DNA of 64,000 nucleotides from assembly GCA_035537875.1 (NCBI GenBank), contig DATLLJ010000085.1:6558-70557 (forward strand), given 5' to 3'. The DNA is from DATLLJ01 sp035537875 (GTDB lineage: Bacteria; Acidobacteriota; Vicinamibacteria; Vicinamibacterales; CAVVIG01). Position 1 is the first letter of the stretch; each line of letters opens with the position of its first letter. Made by a program: the position numbers and the translations under genes. Positions 15,932 through 24,692 of the stretch are shown in pieces. Under the pieces are notes generated by a model. The model ran no database searches, was not told the DNA's origin, and worked only from the letters and a program-made list of their open reading frames with translations.

Positions 15932-18331
15932 ATGGAGACCCCGTTGGAAGTCTACGAAACCCTGCCCATCGTTCCGCTACGCGATGTGGTCGTCTTTCCT
16001 CACATGATGATGCCTTTCGTCATCGGACGACCGTCGTCGACGCGTGCGCTCGAGCACGCGCTGTTGAAGGACAAGCGCATTTTCCTGGCAGCGCAGCACG
16101 ACGCCTCGGTGGACGACCCGCGGCCCGAGGACATTTACACGATGGGCTGCGTGGCGAACGTGGTGCAGAGCCTGAAGCTACCCGACGGCAACATCAAGGT
16201 GCTAGTGGAGGGCGTCGATCGCGCACGCGCCGTGGAGTGGAAAGAGGACAAAGGCTTCTACCGCGTCGTGGTCAAGGTGCTGGCCAAGCAGCGCGAGACG
16301 AGCCCGGACGCCGAAGCGACGATGAGCCGCGTCGTGTCGCTCTTCGAGCAGTACGTCAAGCTGTCGAACAACCTGAATTTCGACGCCATGATTGCCGCCG
16401 TCCGCGTGGACGATCCCGGCAAGCTGGCCGACACGATCGCCGCCCACCTGCTGGTCGGCGTGGACGAGAAGCAGAACCTGCTCGAGATCATCTCGCCGCT
16501 CGAACGGCTGAACCGGATTGCCGGCATTCTCGAAATCGAGGTGGACAAGCTCCAGGTCGATCGCCGCATTCAGTCCCGCGTCAAGAAGCAGATGGAGAAG
16601 GCGCAGAAGGAGTACTACCTCAACGAGAAGATGAAGGCGATCCAGAAAGAGCTCGGCCGCAAGGACGAGAAAGGCAACGAGGTCGACGAGCTCAAGAAGA
16701 AGATCGAACAGTCGAAGATGCCCAAGGACGTCGAAGAGAAGGCCATCCAGGAGCTCAAGCGCCTGGAAGCGATGCCGCCGATGTCCGCCGAGGCCACAGT
16801 CTCCCGCAACTACATCGACTGGCTGGTCGCGGTGCCGTGGCACAAGAAGACGCGTGAGAGCCGCGATCTCAAGCGCGCCGAGGAGATCCTCCACGAGGAC
16901 CACTACGGGCTCGAGAAGATCAAGGAACGCATCCTCGAGTTCCTGGCCGTGCGCGCGCTCGTCAAGAAGCCCAAGGCGACCATTCTGACCTTCTCTGGCC
17001 CGCCCGGAGTCGGCAAGACCTCGCTCGCCAAGTCGATCGCGCGTGCGATGAACCGCAAATTCGTCCGTCTGTCGCTCGGCGGCGTGCGCGATGAGGCGGA
17101 GATCCGCGGCCATCGCCGCACGTACATCGGCGCCTTCCCCGGCCAGATCATCCAGATGATGAAGAAGGCCGGTACGATGAATCCCGTGTTCCTCCTCGAC
17201 GAAGTCGACAAGATGTCGATGGACTTCCGGGGCGACCCGTCCGCGGCCCTGCTCGAGGTGCTCGACCCCGAACAGAACCATACGTTCCTGGATCATTACC
17301 TGGACGTCGAGTACGACCTGTCTCACGTCATGTTCATCTGCACCGCGAACGTCCTGCACACCATCCCGCAGGCGCTGCGCGACCGCATGGAAGTGCTGCA
17401 GCTTGCCGGGTATACCGAGCTCGAGAAGATCGAGATTGCCAAGCGGTTCCTGGCACCGAAGGCCATCGAGGGCGCCGGCTTGACAAAGGACAACATCAGC
17501 TTCACCGACGAGGCGATTCAGACCGTCATCAACCGGTACACGCGTGAAGCCGGCGTGAGAAACCTCGAGCGGGAAATCTCATCGATCTGCCGCAAGGTCG
17601 CCCGCAAGGTGGTCGTCGAGGGCAACAAGTTCTCGGAGGAAATCACGGCGGAGAAGGTCACGCAGTATCTCGGCGTGCCGCGGTTCCGCAACACCATGGC
17701 CGAGGAGTCCAACGAGATCGGCATCGCCACCGGTCTGGCGTGGACCGAAGTCGGCGGCGAGATTCTGGTGACCGAGGCGACGCTGATGCCGGGCAAGGGG
17801 CACCTCACGCTCACCGGCAAGCTGGGCGACGTCATGCAGGAATCGGCGCAGGCGGCGATGAGCTACGTGCGCTCGAAGGCCGAAGAGTTCGGCATCCCCA
17901 AAGAGTTCAACCGCAAGACCGATGTCCACGTGCACGTGCCCGAGGGGGCCATTCCCAAAGACGGACCGTCGGCCGGCATCACGCTCGCCACCGCGCTCGT
18001 CTCGGCCCTGACACGCGTCGCGGTCAGGAAGGACGTGGCGATGACGGGCGAGATCACGCTCCGTGGAAAGGTGCTGCCGATTGGGGGCGTGAAGGAGAAG
18101 GTGCTGGCGGCCCATCGGGCCGGCCTCAAGAACATCGTGCTGCCAAAGGACAACGAGAAAGATCTGGCCGACATTCCGAAAAACGTGCTGGACACCTTGA
18201 ACGTCTATCTGGTCCAGACGATGGATGAAGTCCTGAAGATTGCGCTGGTCGGACCGCTGACGGCTCTCTCGCCCGAAGCGCAGGCGGCGCCTGTCGATAC
18301 CGGAATCGTCGACGACACCATTACTCACTAA
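15932..18331 (+). CDS. lon: ATP-dependent Lon protease
   Basis: Lon is a single-chain AAA+ protease that degrades misfolded and regulatory proteins. The 799-residue length is standard. The N-terminal LON substrate domain begins LPIVPLRDVVVFPHMMMPF. A coiled helical neck follows, then AAA+ with Walker A GPPGVGKT (356-363) and Walker B VFLLDEVDKM. The C-terminal protease domain carries the Ser-Lys dyad: Ser at about 680 in PKDGPSAGI and Lys at about 721 in GGVKEKVLAA. The only odd point is upstream: a long hairpin ends five bases before the ATG and no ribosome-binding site is visible. Confidence 0.97.
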   Translation: METPLEVYETLPIVPLRDVVVFPHMMMPFVIGRPSSTRALEHALLKDKRIFLAAQHDASVDDPRPEDIYTMGCVANVVQSLKLPDGNIKVLVEGVDRARAVEWKEDKGFYRVVVKVLAKQRETSPDAEATMSRVVSLFEQYVKLSNNLNFDAMIAAVRVDDPGKLADTIAAHLLVGVDEKQNLLEIISPLERLNRIAGILEIEVDKLQVDRRIQSRVKKQMEKAQKEYYLNEKMKAIQKELGRKDEKGNEVDELKKKIEQSKMPKDVEEKAIQELKRLEAMPPMSAEATVSRNYIDWLVAVPWHKKTRESRDLKRAEEILHEDHYGLEKIKERILEFLAVRALVKKPKATILTFSGPPGVGKTSLAKSIARAMNRKFVRLSLGGVRDEAEIRGHRRTYIGAFPGQIIQMMKKAGTMNPVFLLDEVDKMSMDFRGDPSAALLEVLDPEQNHTFLDHYLDVEYDLSHVMFICTANVLHTIPQALRDRMEVLQLAGYTELEKIEIAKRFLAPKAIEGAGLTKDNISFTDEAIQTVINRYTREAGVRNLEREISSICRKVARKVVVEGNKFSEEITAEKVTQYLGVPRFRNTMAEESNEIGIATGLAWTEVGGEILVTEATLMPGKGHLTLTGKLGDVMQESAQAAMSYVRSKAEEFGIPKEFNRKTDVHVHVPEGAIPKDGPSAGITLATALVSALTRVAVRKDVAMTGEITLRGKVLPIGGVKEKVLAAHRAGLKNIVLPKDNEKDLADIPKNVLDTLNVYLVQTMDEVLKIALVGPLTALSPEAQAAPVDTGIVDDTITH

Positions 18332-18397
18332 GGCTTGAGGCGTAGGGCTTGAGGCTCGAATCGGCTGAAGCCGTGAGCCACGAGCCACGAGCCATTG
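18332..18397. repeat. Degenerate tandem repeats between lon and engB
   Basis: GGCTTGAGGC occurs twice 14 bases apart (about 18332-18355), followed by three head-to-tail GAGCCAC heptamers (about 18375-18394). The heptamers run into the TTG start of engB. The unit length matches the heptamers before clpX and inside the ABC-F gene. Confidence 0.5.
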
Positions 18398-19087
18398 AAA
18401 GTCGAAGCCACTTTTGTCACGAGCGCCGCTGGCGCGGCAGACTTCCCCCGCGACGGCCGGCCGAGTGTGGCGCTCGTCGGGCGATCGAATGTCGGCAAGT
18501 CGAGTCTGATCAACGCGCTCGTGAGGCGGCGGCTGGCACGGACCAGCGCAGCCCCGGGCAAGACCCGGCTCGCCAATGTGTACCTCGTGGCACGAGCGGG
18601 TCGCGAGTCTCTCTACCTCGTGGACCTGCCGGGCTACGGTTACGCGCGCGGAGGCGGCGAAACGGCTCGCGCGCTCGACGAGGTGACGCGGTCCTTTTTC
18701 AGGCGGGGCGACGCGGAAGGGAGGATCGCGACGGCGACCACCGCGTTGCTCACGGTCGACGCAAGGCATCCGGGCCTCGACCGCGATCGGACGGCGTGGG
18801 GGTGGCTGCAGCAGACGGTCGCTGCTGCAGGCATCGTCGCGACCAAGACCGACAAGCTCTCGCGCGTCCAACGGCAGCGTGCGTTACGCGAACTCGAAGC
18901 CGTATTTGAACATCCCGTGCTGCCGGTGTCGGCCGCCACGGGCGAAGGACTGGACGAACTGTGGATACTGATCGACACGCTGGCGAGCCAACGCAGCAGC
19001 AGCCGCAACCCGCACAGCCGCAAGGCCAACCAGCCGCCGGAGCGCAACCCGGCAAGGGCAACGGCGCCGCGGCCCCCGAAAAGATAG
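18395..19087 (+). CDS. engB: Ribosome biogenesis GTP-binding protein EngB (YsxC/YihA)
   Basis: EngB is an essential GTPase in large-subunit assembly. The 230-residue product shows G1 GRSNVGKS (residues 29-36), G3 DLPGYGYAR and G4 TKTDKL. The G2 region RTSAAPGKTR is also as expected. The start is TTG 18395, in a heptamer repeat with no clear Shine-Dalgarno. The conserved fold ends near residue 197; the last 33 residues (QRSSSRNPHSRKANQPPER onward) are a Ser/Arg/Pro-rich tail made by reading through the start of rho. The 127-base out-of-frame overlap with rho is unusual for two housekeeping genes. Confidence 0.92.
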   Translation: MKVEATFVTSAAGAADFPRDGRPSVALVGRSNVGKSSLINALVRRRLARTSAAPGKTRLANVYLVARAGRESLYLVDLPGYGYARGGGETARALDEVTRSFFRRGDAEGRIATATTALLTVDARHPGLDRDRTAWGWLQQTVAAAGIVATKTDKLSRVQRQRALRELEAVFEHPVLPVSAATGEGLDELWILIDTLASQRSSSRNPHSRKANQPPERNPARATAPRPPKR

Positions 19088-20349
19088 AGCGGATCGACCT
19101 CGCGACGCTCAAGGACATGAGCGTCGGGGCCCTGACGAAGGTGGCCAAGCAGCTCGACGTGCCGGGGGCCACCGGCATGCGCAAGCAGGAACTCATCTTC
19201 GAGATCCTGAAGGCGCGAGCCGAGAAGAGCGGCCTGATCTTTTCAGAAGGGGTCCTCGAGGTGCTGCCAGACGGGTTCGGCTTCCTCCGCGCGCCGGATT
19301 ACAACTACCTGCCGGGACCCGACGATATCTACGTCTCCCCTTCCCAGATCCGGAAATTCGATCTCCACACCGGCGACACCGTGTCGGGACAGATTCGGCC
19401 TCCGAAGGACGGGGAGCGGTATTTCGCGCTGATCAAAGTCGAAGCGGTCAACTTCGAGCCTCCGGAGCGGGCGCGCGAGAAGGTGTTCTTCGAGAACCTC
19501 ACCCCTCTCTATCCGCAGCAGAAAATCTCGCTCGAGACCGACGCCGAGAATCTCTCGGCGCGGGTGCTCGACATGATGGTCCCGATCGGAAAGGGTCAGC
19601 GTGGCCTCATCGTCGCGCCGCCCCGCACCGGGAAGACGATGCTGCTGCAGAACATCGCGAACAGCATCACCCACAACCACCCGGAGGTCTACCTGATCGT
19701 GCTGCTGATCGACGAGCGGCCGGAAGAGGTGACCGACATGCAGCGGTCGGTTCGGGGGGAGGTCATCTCCTCGACGTTCGACGAGCCGGCGCAGCGCCAC
19801 GTGCAGGTCGCCGAGATGGTCATCGAGAAGGCGAAGCGGCTCGTGGAGCACAAGAAAGACGTCGTGATCCTCCTCGACTCGATCACGCGACTGGCCCGCG
19901 CCTACAACACCATCGTGCCCCCGTCCGGCAAGGTGCTCTCTGGCGGCGTCGACAGCAACGCCCTGCAGCGACCGAAGCGATTCTTCGGAGCCGCACGCAA
20001 CATCGAAGAGGGCGGCTCGCTGACGATCATCTCGACGGCATTGGTGGATACGGGCTCGCGAATGGACGAGGTCATCTTCGAAGAGTTCAAAGGCACCGGC
20101 AACCTCGAAATCCACCTCGATCGCAAGCTGACGGACCGCCGCGTGTTTCCCTCGATCGACATCACGAAGAGCGGGACACGTAAGGAGGAGCTGCTCATCC
20201 CGAAGGACGATCTCAACCGCGTGTGGGTCCTGCGTAAGGTGCTCACGCCGCTGTCGCCCGTCGAGGCCATGGAGCTCCTGTTGTCCAAGATGTCGAAGAC
20301 CAAGACCAATCAGGATTTTCTCGCGTCGATGAGCAACGGCAGGGGCTAA
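18961..20349 (+). CDS. rho: Transcription termination factor Rho
   Basis: Rho is the hexameric RNA-DNA helicase that ends untranslated transcripts. From GTG 18961 the 462-residue protein has a Gln/Pro/Gly-rich N-terminal extension (residues 8-40, QQQPQPAQPQGQ), the Rho N-domain (LKDMSVGALTKVAKQLDV), a cold-shock RNA-binding fold (GVLEVLPDGFGFLR), the P-loop APPRTGKTML and LLIDERPEEVTDM. Low-complexity insertions near the N-terminus are common in Rho of GC-rich phyla. The overlap with engB falls wholly in this extension. A downstream start around residue 50 is possible but would cut into the Rho N-domain. Confidence 0.95.
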   Translation: MDTDRHAGEPTQQQPQPAQPQGQPAAGAQPGKGNGAAAPEKIERIDLATLKDMSVGALTKVAKQLDVPGATGMRKQELIFEILKARAEKSGLIFSEGVLEVLPDGFGFLRAPDYNYLPGPDDIYVSPSQIRKFDLHTGDTVSGQIRPPKDGERYFALIKVEAVNFEPPERAREKVFFENLTPLYPQQKISLETDAENLSARVLDMMVPIGKGQRGLIVAPPRTGKTMLLQNIANSITHNHPEVYLIVLLIDERPEEVTDMQRSVRGEVISSTFDEPAQRHVQVAEMVIEKAKRLVEHKKDVVILLDSITRLARAYNTIVPPSGKVLSGGVDSNALQRPKRFFGAARNIEEGGSLTIISTALVDTGSRMDEVIFEEFKGTGNLEIHLDRKLTDRRVFPSIDITKSGTRKEELLIPKDDLNRVWVLRKVLTPLSPVEAMELLLSKMSKTKTNQDFLASMSNGRG

Positions 20350-20439
20350 CCGCGGTCCGGCCTTCGTTCGCAGCGCCATTATCCATGCGGTGAAGTCGAC
20401 GCCCGTGAGCGGACGGCATGTCGTTTCGCGCCGTGGTGT

Positions 20440-20455
20440 TATACTAAACGTTTAG
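20440..20455 (+). promoter_or_regulatory. Candidate -10 element overlapping a palindrome, upstream of rpmE
   Basis: TATACT (20440-20445) overlaps the perfect 12-base palindrome CTAAACGTTTAG (20444-20455). The rpmE start codon is 22 bases further on. The palindrome would sit at the transcription start, a good place for a repressor. No well-matched -35 was found. Confidence 0.4.
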
Positions 20456-20477
20456 ACATCGCTCGAAGGAGTTCGCT

Positions 20478-20741
20478 GTGAAAGAGGGGATCCATCCCAA
20501 GTATCACGAGGTCGAGGCACGGTGCGCCTGCGGAGCGACCTGGAAGACCCGGTCCACGAAGCCCGAGCTGCACCTCGAGATCTGCTCCAACTGTCACCCG
20601 TTCTTCACGGGCCGACAGAAGCTGATCGATACCGAGGGTCGAGTGGAACGGTTTACGAAGAAGTTCGGCGCACAGACATCTGAGAGCCGGAAGAAGGCCG
20701 CCAAGGCCGCCAAGAAGGAAGCGACGGCTGCCGCCAGGTGA
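20478..20741 (+). CDS. rpmE: 50S ribosomal protein bL31
   Basis: The 87-residue protein starts MKEGIHPKYHEVEARCACGA at a GTG with AAGGAG nine bases upstream. It is the zinc-containing (C+) form: Cys16 and Cys18 plus Cys36 and Cys39 form the CxC and CxxC pairs. It also has the conserved CHPFFTGRQKLIDTEGRVERF segment's core HPFFTG. The C-terminus is extended by an Ala/Lys-rich tail (KKAAKAAKKEATAAAR), frequent in GC-rich bacteria. It follows rho by about 130 bases with its own probable promoter. rho-rpmE adjacency is widespread. Confidence 0.97.
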   Translation: MKEGIHPKYHEVEARCACGATWKTRSTKPELHLEICSNCHPFFTGRQKLIDTEGRVERFTKKFGAQTSESRKKAAKAAKKEATAAAR

Positions 20742-20747
20742 CGTCGG

Positions 20748-20790
20748 TCAGGTCTCGACTCTCGAATCGAAATTGAGACGCGAGACCTGA
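20748..20790. terminator. Hairpin between convergent rpmE and MrfB-like gene
   Basis: TCAGGTCTCG (20748-20757) pairs perfectly with CGAGACCTGA (20781-20790), and four more pairs (TCTC with GAGA) lie after a two-base mismatch. It sits between convergent genes and could serve both. No T-run follows on either strand, so Rho-independent termination is not assured. The stop codon of the minus-strand gene is in the stem. Confidence 0.45.
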
Positions 20791-22076
20791 GAGTTCCCCA
20801 GTTTCCTTTCGATCCTTCCCAATCGATGCCGAACGGCCCGGGTCCAGGCCGAGGCCGGCTGGTGTGGTGTCCGAGGTGACGACCCCAGACTTGCCAAGGC
20901 GAATGCCTTCGCCGTAGCGAGATCGCGGACCCGATGTTCGTGGTGAACGGCGAGCGCCTGATTGGCCTCCCTGGCAAAATGCGGCGGACACGACGGGGTG
21001 GCGAGCAGCTCCTGCCAGAAGGCCGCGGCATCATCCCATCGACGCGCACGGCGACACAGCAGCGCCAGAGCTCTGGCGGCGTCGCGTCTCACCAACGCGG
21101 ACCCGGCGGCGAATGCGAGCTCGTAGGCCTCCTCCGCCCGCAGCGTGAGCCCGCACCGCGCATACAGTCGTCCCAGCGCCAGCGCCTCGCCAGCATCGCG
21201 AGCGGTTGCGGGACCACCTCTCACCAGATCGAGGAGCCGCGACGTCAACCCGGCCAGCGACAACAGATCGAGCCGGTTGTGCCAGAGGATCTCAGCCAGA
21301 GGTCCAGCGTCACCCGTGTGAACGAATTCGAAATACCGGGCCGGAATGTCAGGGCCTGGAACATCACCGGAGCGTCGGGCCCCCAGCACCTGGGTCTCCA
21401 GGACCGCCAGAGAACAGCCAGACCCGGTGCTGTCTCCCCAGAAGCGGCGAGCCGAGTGGAGCACGTCCAGGTGCGGCAGCCTACAGAGCCCCCATGGGAG
21501 TCGATGAAATAGATGGCGCGTCTCGATGAGCGGCGCGTCAAACGACTTGCCGTTGAAGCTGACGAGGACTCCGGCTCGCGCCAACTCGTGGCCAACCATC
21601 ATCAGCAGCTCACGTTCATCGGCGTGCCGAAGGAGCACGAATTGACGCGTCACGAACGCGCCATCGTCGGCGAACCAGCCACAGCCGACGAGAAACGCCA
21701 GTGTGCCGGCGCCCCCGCTCAGACCGGTCGTTTCAAGATCGAAGAACACCATGGGTGGTTGAATCGCACCCGCGGAGTCGGTGAGCTCCAGGATCAGCGC
21801 TGCCTGCGAAAAGGCGGCCGTCAACCTCGTCCCAAGCGCCTCGACTCTGTCATGGCCGTGCTGCGCCGTCGGCTCAAAGCGGCGGTCTACGACAAAGCAG
21901 CTCAGCCCATCCCGGCGGCACCACTCCCCACCGAGAATCTCTTCGGCCGGCGCGCCGAGCCGGTGGGCGCCGGACTGAACGGCATCCTCACGTGCAGGCT
22001 TCGTGTCTGGTGATCGCCGAACCGACGATCCTCCGACGATGGACCGCAGACGAGCGCTCAGACTCGTGGAATCCAT
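20748..22076 (-). CDS. mrfB: MrfB/YprB-like 3'-5' exonuclease with TPR-like C-terminus
   Basis: The 442-residue protein has an RNase H-fold DEDD exonuclease core. Asp113 and Glu115 lie in MVFFDLETTGLSGG, a later conserved Asp lies in SFNGKSFDAPLIETR, and HNRLDLLSL supplies the final Asp. The C-terminal 170 residues are Ala-rich helical pairs of TPR type (GEALALGRLYARCGL, AARALALLCRRARRWDDAA). This architecture is that of Bacillus subtilis YprB/MrfB, the nuclease of a mitomycin-lesion excision pathway. The ATG is two bases after the stop of the MrfA-like helicase gene, matching the yprA-yprB pair. The C-terminal ten residues are encoded by a convergent hairpin and are probably not conserved. 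Confidence 0.8.
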   Translation of the reverse strand: MDSTSLSARLRSIVGGSSVRRSPDTKPAREDAVQSGAHRLGAPAEEILGGEWCRRDGLSCFVVDRRFEPTAQHGHDRVEALGTRLTAAFSQAALILELTDSAGAIQPPMVFFDLETTGLSGGAGTLAFLVGCGWFADDGAFVTRQFVLLRHADERELLMMVGHELARAGVLVSFNGKSFDAPLIETRHLFHRLPWGLCRLPHLDVLHSARRFWGDSTGSGCSLAVLETQVLGARRSGDVPGPDIPARYFEFVHTGDAGPLAEILWHNRLDLLSLAGLTSRLLDLVRGGPATARDAGEALALGRLYARCGLTLRAEEAYELAFAAGSALVRRDAARALALLCRRARRWDDAAAFWQELLATPSCPPHFAREANQALAVHHEHRVRDLATAKAFALASLGSSPRTPHQPASAWTRAVRHRLGRIERKLGNSQVSRLNFDSRVET

Positions 22077-22077
22077 G

Positions 22078-24573
22078 TCAGCCTTCGAAGGCCGCAGCCA
22101 GCAGCCGATCCAGAATCGCCAGGGCCGCCGCCTTCGCCAGAGGCCCCGTATTCCCAACCGGCCCGACGCATCCGGGACAACCGTTCTCGCACTGGCACTC
22201 GGCGATCAGCTCTCTCGTCTTCTCGAGAAGCTCGCGACGCATGCGGAACAACGGCTCGCTGAAACCGATGCCGCCCGGATAATTGTCGTACACGAAGATC
22301 CGTCCGGAGAAGCCACCGTCGCTCCCATTCATCGAGTCCATGGGCGACGCACCAGAGGATTCTCTGGGGCTCCTTTCGGTGTCGATCGAAATGCCGATAT
22401 CGTGTCGATCGCACATCAGCAGCAGCTGCGCCACCTGCTGCATCGCAAACGCCAGGCCGACCACACCGTCACGACGGTCATCAAGCGCGAAGGGCAGCGT
22501 CGTCATCAACGGTGAAGGGACGGTCAGCCAGCACGAGGTGGTGTGCATCTGCTGCTCGGGCAGGTCAAGCTCCCCGGAACCGACGTTTTCATTCGTATAG
22601 AACTTGATCTTCTTGAAGCCGACCACCCTGGTCACGACGTGGACTTCGCCGTGCGCAAAAAAGGGCTCGTGCCCCGTGTTCGGCACCGCCGCTTCGGCAA
22701 AGGTCTCGAGAATCGACACCCGCGTATACGTGATCGCATCGGTGTAGTAGTCGCAGTCGATCGCGCGAACGAAAGCTTTGCGACCGTCGAAGTCGAGCCG
22801 CTCAACCTGGTAAAGCGTGCCTTCGACGATGTAGATCGCCTTGGGGTGTAACGTGGCGGTTCCGCTGTTGAAATCGGTTTCACCAATCACCCGCGCCTGA
22901 TCTGACTCGTCGATGACCACGAAGTTGTCCGAAGAGACCGAGCGAAGGCTGACGGCGTTCGCGGGATACGACTCGCTGGTCCACGTCCATACCGCGTCGA
23001 TTCCTTCCTCCGCTGGCCCATCTCCACTCCGGGGTGACGCGTTGCCGTCGGCCCGATGCAGGATGCCCTGCTCCGCCAGAATGTCGAGGATGGCATGCAG
23101 GTCGTGCGCCCCGAAGGCCTCCGAACCGTCAAAAGGCAGCTCGAACGCCGCACACTTGACGTGATCGACGAGGATGTGCAGATTGTCGGGATCGATGAGC
23201 GCATGTTCGGGCGAGCGCTCGAAGAAGTAGGACGGGTTGCGGATGATGAACTGATCGAGCGGAGCGCTCGTCGCCACCAGCACGGCGGCCGACTTGCCCG
23301 CCCGACGGCCTGCCCGTCCTGCCCTCTGCCACGTCGCCGCGACGGTCCCCGGATAGCCTGCCATCACGGCTACATCGAGGGCTCCGATGTCGATGCCCAG
23401 CTCGAGCGCATTGGTCGACACGACGGCACGAACGCTGCCTTCGCGCAGCCCCTTCTCGATCTCGCGTCGCCGCAGGGGCAAGTACCCGCCGCGATAGCCG
23501 CGAATACGCTCGGCCCCCCCAGGAAGGTCCTCGAAATCATCCTTGAGATACGTGGTCAGGATCTCGGTCGCCAGACGGCTTTGCGCAAAGACGATCAGCT
23601 GCAAGTTCCGCTGGAGAAACTCCGACGCGACACGCCGTGTCTCCGCCAGACAGGACCGGCGAATGCCGAGCTGAGAGTTCACGACGGGCGGGTTCACAAA
23701 GAAGAACAGCTTCTCGCCGCGAGGAGCGCCGCTCTGCTCCACGACCTCGACGGGCTGCCCGGTCAGCCGCTCGGCAAGCTCACGAGGGTTTGCGATGGTC
23801 GCCGACGAACAAAGGAACAGGGGGCTCGAGCCGTAGTGCCGGCAAATCCGCTGCAGCCGCCTCAGCACGTTGCAGAAGTGACTGCCGAACACTCCTCGGT
23901 ACGCATGGAGCTCGTCGATGACCACGTACCGCAGATTCTCGAAGAGCTTCGCCCAGCGTGGATGGTGCGGAAGGATGCCGGCATGGACCATGTCGGGGTT
24001 GCTGAGAACCAGCTGCGCGCGTGCCCTGATCGCGCGACGCGCATCCTGCGGGGTATCGCCATCGTACGTAAAGACGCCGACGGCTTCACCCGAGGACGAG
24101 GAAATCGTCTCGACGAGGGCGTGGAGCTCGGCGAGCTGATCCTGGGCCAGCGCCTTGGTCGGAAAGAGATAGAGCGCGCGGCTCGACCGATCCTGCAGAA
24201 CCGCATCCAGTACGGGGGCGTTGTAACACAGGGTCTTCCCGGATGCCGTCGGCGTGGTGACGACGACATGTTTGCCGGCCAGAGCAAGCTCGATGGCGCG
24301 CGCCTGATGTGTGTAGAGCTGAGAAATCCCTCGAGCTCGAAGCGCGTTGACCAGACGAGAGTCGAGCGCTTCAGGAAACGGCGCGTGGTCGGCCGACACC
24401 GGGGGAAGGCGCCGCACGGCCGTGACCCGCAGGTCGGGTGTATCCGTGCGGTGGATGGCGCGATCGGGAGCCAACCGGTCCAGGGCGGCGTCCAGGGCCC
24501 CGTCGCGTCCGCCATTCAAGAGTCCCGATCTTGTGGCAAGAGCGTCGGTTGCGGGTTTGGTCCATGCAGGCAT
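22078..24573 (-). CDS. mrfA: MrfA/YprA-like DEAD/DEAH-box helicase with DUF1998
   Basis: The 831-residue protein has helicase motif I TTPTASGKT (107-114), DELH box motif II in YVVIDELHAY, motif III SSATIANP and motif VI QRAGRAGRRAG. A long C-terminal DUF1998/MZB region with four cysteines follows (about 793, 795, 799, 802 in CQCENGCPGC). In B. subtilis MrfA this cysteine cluster binds zinc, and the enzyme unwinds DNA 3' to 5' in repair of mitomycin C damage with MrfB. The gene lies directly upstream of the mrfB-like exonuclease with a one-base gap, so I infer the same two-protein repair unit. It is divergent from the kinase gene, about 120 bases apart. DUF1998 helicases also occur in some phage-defence systems, but no partner of that type is present. 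Confidence 0.85.
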   Translation of the reverse strand: MPAWTKPATDALATRSGLLNGGRDGALDAALDRLAPDRAIHRTDTPDLRVTAVRRLPPVSADHAPFPEALDSRLVNALRARGISQLYTHQARAIELALAGKHVVVTTPTASGKTLCYNAPVLDAVLQDRSSRALYLFPTKALAQDQLAELHALVETISSSSGEAVGVFTYDGDTPQDARRAIRARAQLVLSNPDMVHAGILPHHPRWAKLFENLRYVVIDELHAYRGVFGSHFCNVLRRLQRICRHYGSSPLFLCSSATIANPRELAERLTGQPVEVVEQSGAPRGEKLFFFVNPPVVNSQLGIRRSCLAETRRVASEFLQRNLQLIVFAQSRLATEILTTYLKDDFEDLPGGAERIRGYRGGYLPLRRREIEKGLREGSVRAVVSTNALELGIDIGALDVAVMAGYPGTVAATWQRAGRAGRRAGKSAAVLVATSAPLDQFIIRNPSYFFERSPEHALIDPDNLHILVDHVKCAAFELPFDGSEAFGAHDLHAILDILAEQGILHRADGNASPRSGDGPAEEGIDAVWTWTSESYPANAVSLRSVSSDNFVVIDESDQARVIGETDFNSGTATLHPKAIYIVEGTLYQVERLDFDGRKAFVRAIDCDYYTDAITYTRVSILETFAEAAVPNTGHEPFFAHGEVHVVTRVVGFKKIKFYTNENVGSGELDLPEQQMHTTSCWLTVPSPLMTTLPFALDDRRDGVVGLAFAMQQVAQLLLMCDRHDIGISIDTERSPRESSGASPMDSMNGSDGGFSGRIFVYDNYPGGIGFSEPLFRMRRELLEKTRELIAECQCENGCPGCVGPVGNTGPLAKAAALAILDRLLAAAFEG

Positions 24574-24692
24574 GGTCAGGGATGGTAGCAGGCGATCCGG
24601 GGGCGATCAAGAGGTGAAAGTCAGCCGGAAGACTGTCAGTTGCGGCATTGGCCCAACCGCTGGGCCCGAAACGGCCGCATAATCGCCCCCAC

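Noticed and set aside
16202..20379. Minus-strand open frames of 378-430 codons opposite lon, engB and rho
   Set aside because: The plus strand encodes highly conserved full-length proteins with all motifs; the opposite frames have no recognisable domains.
20748..24573. DUF1998 helicase plus nuclease as a phage-defence island
   Set aside because: The two-gene order and domain content fit the MrfAB repair pair; no methylase, PLD nuclease or other DISARM-like partner is present.
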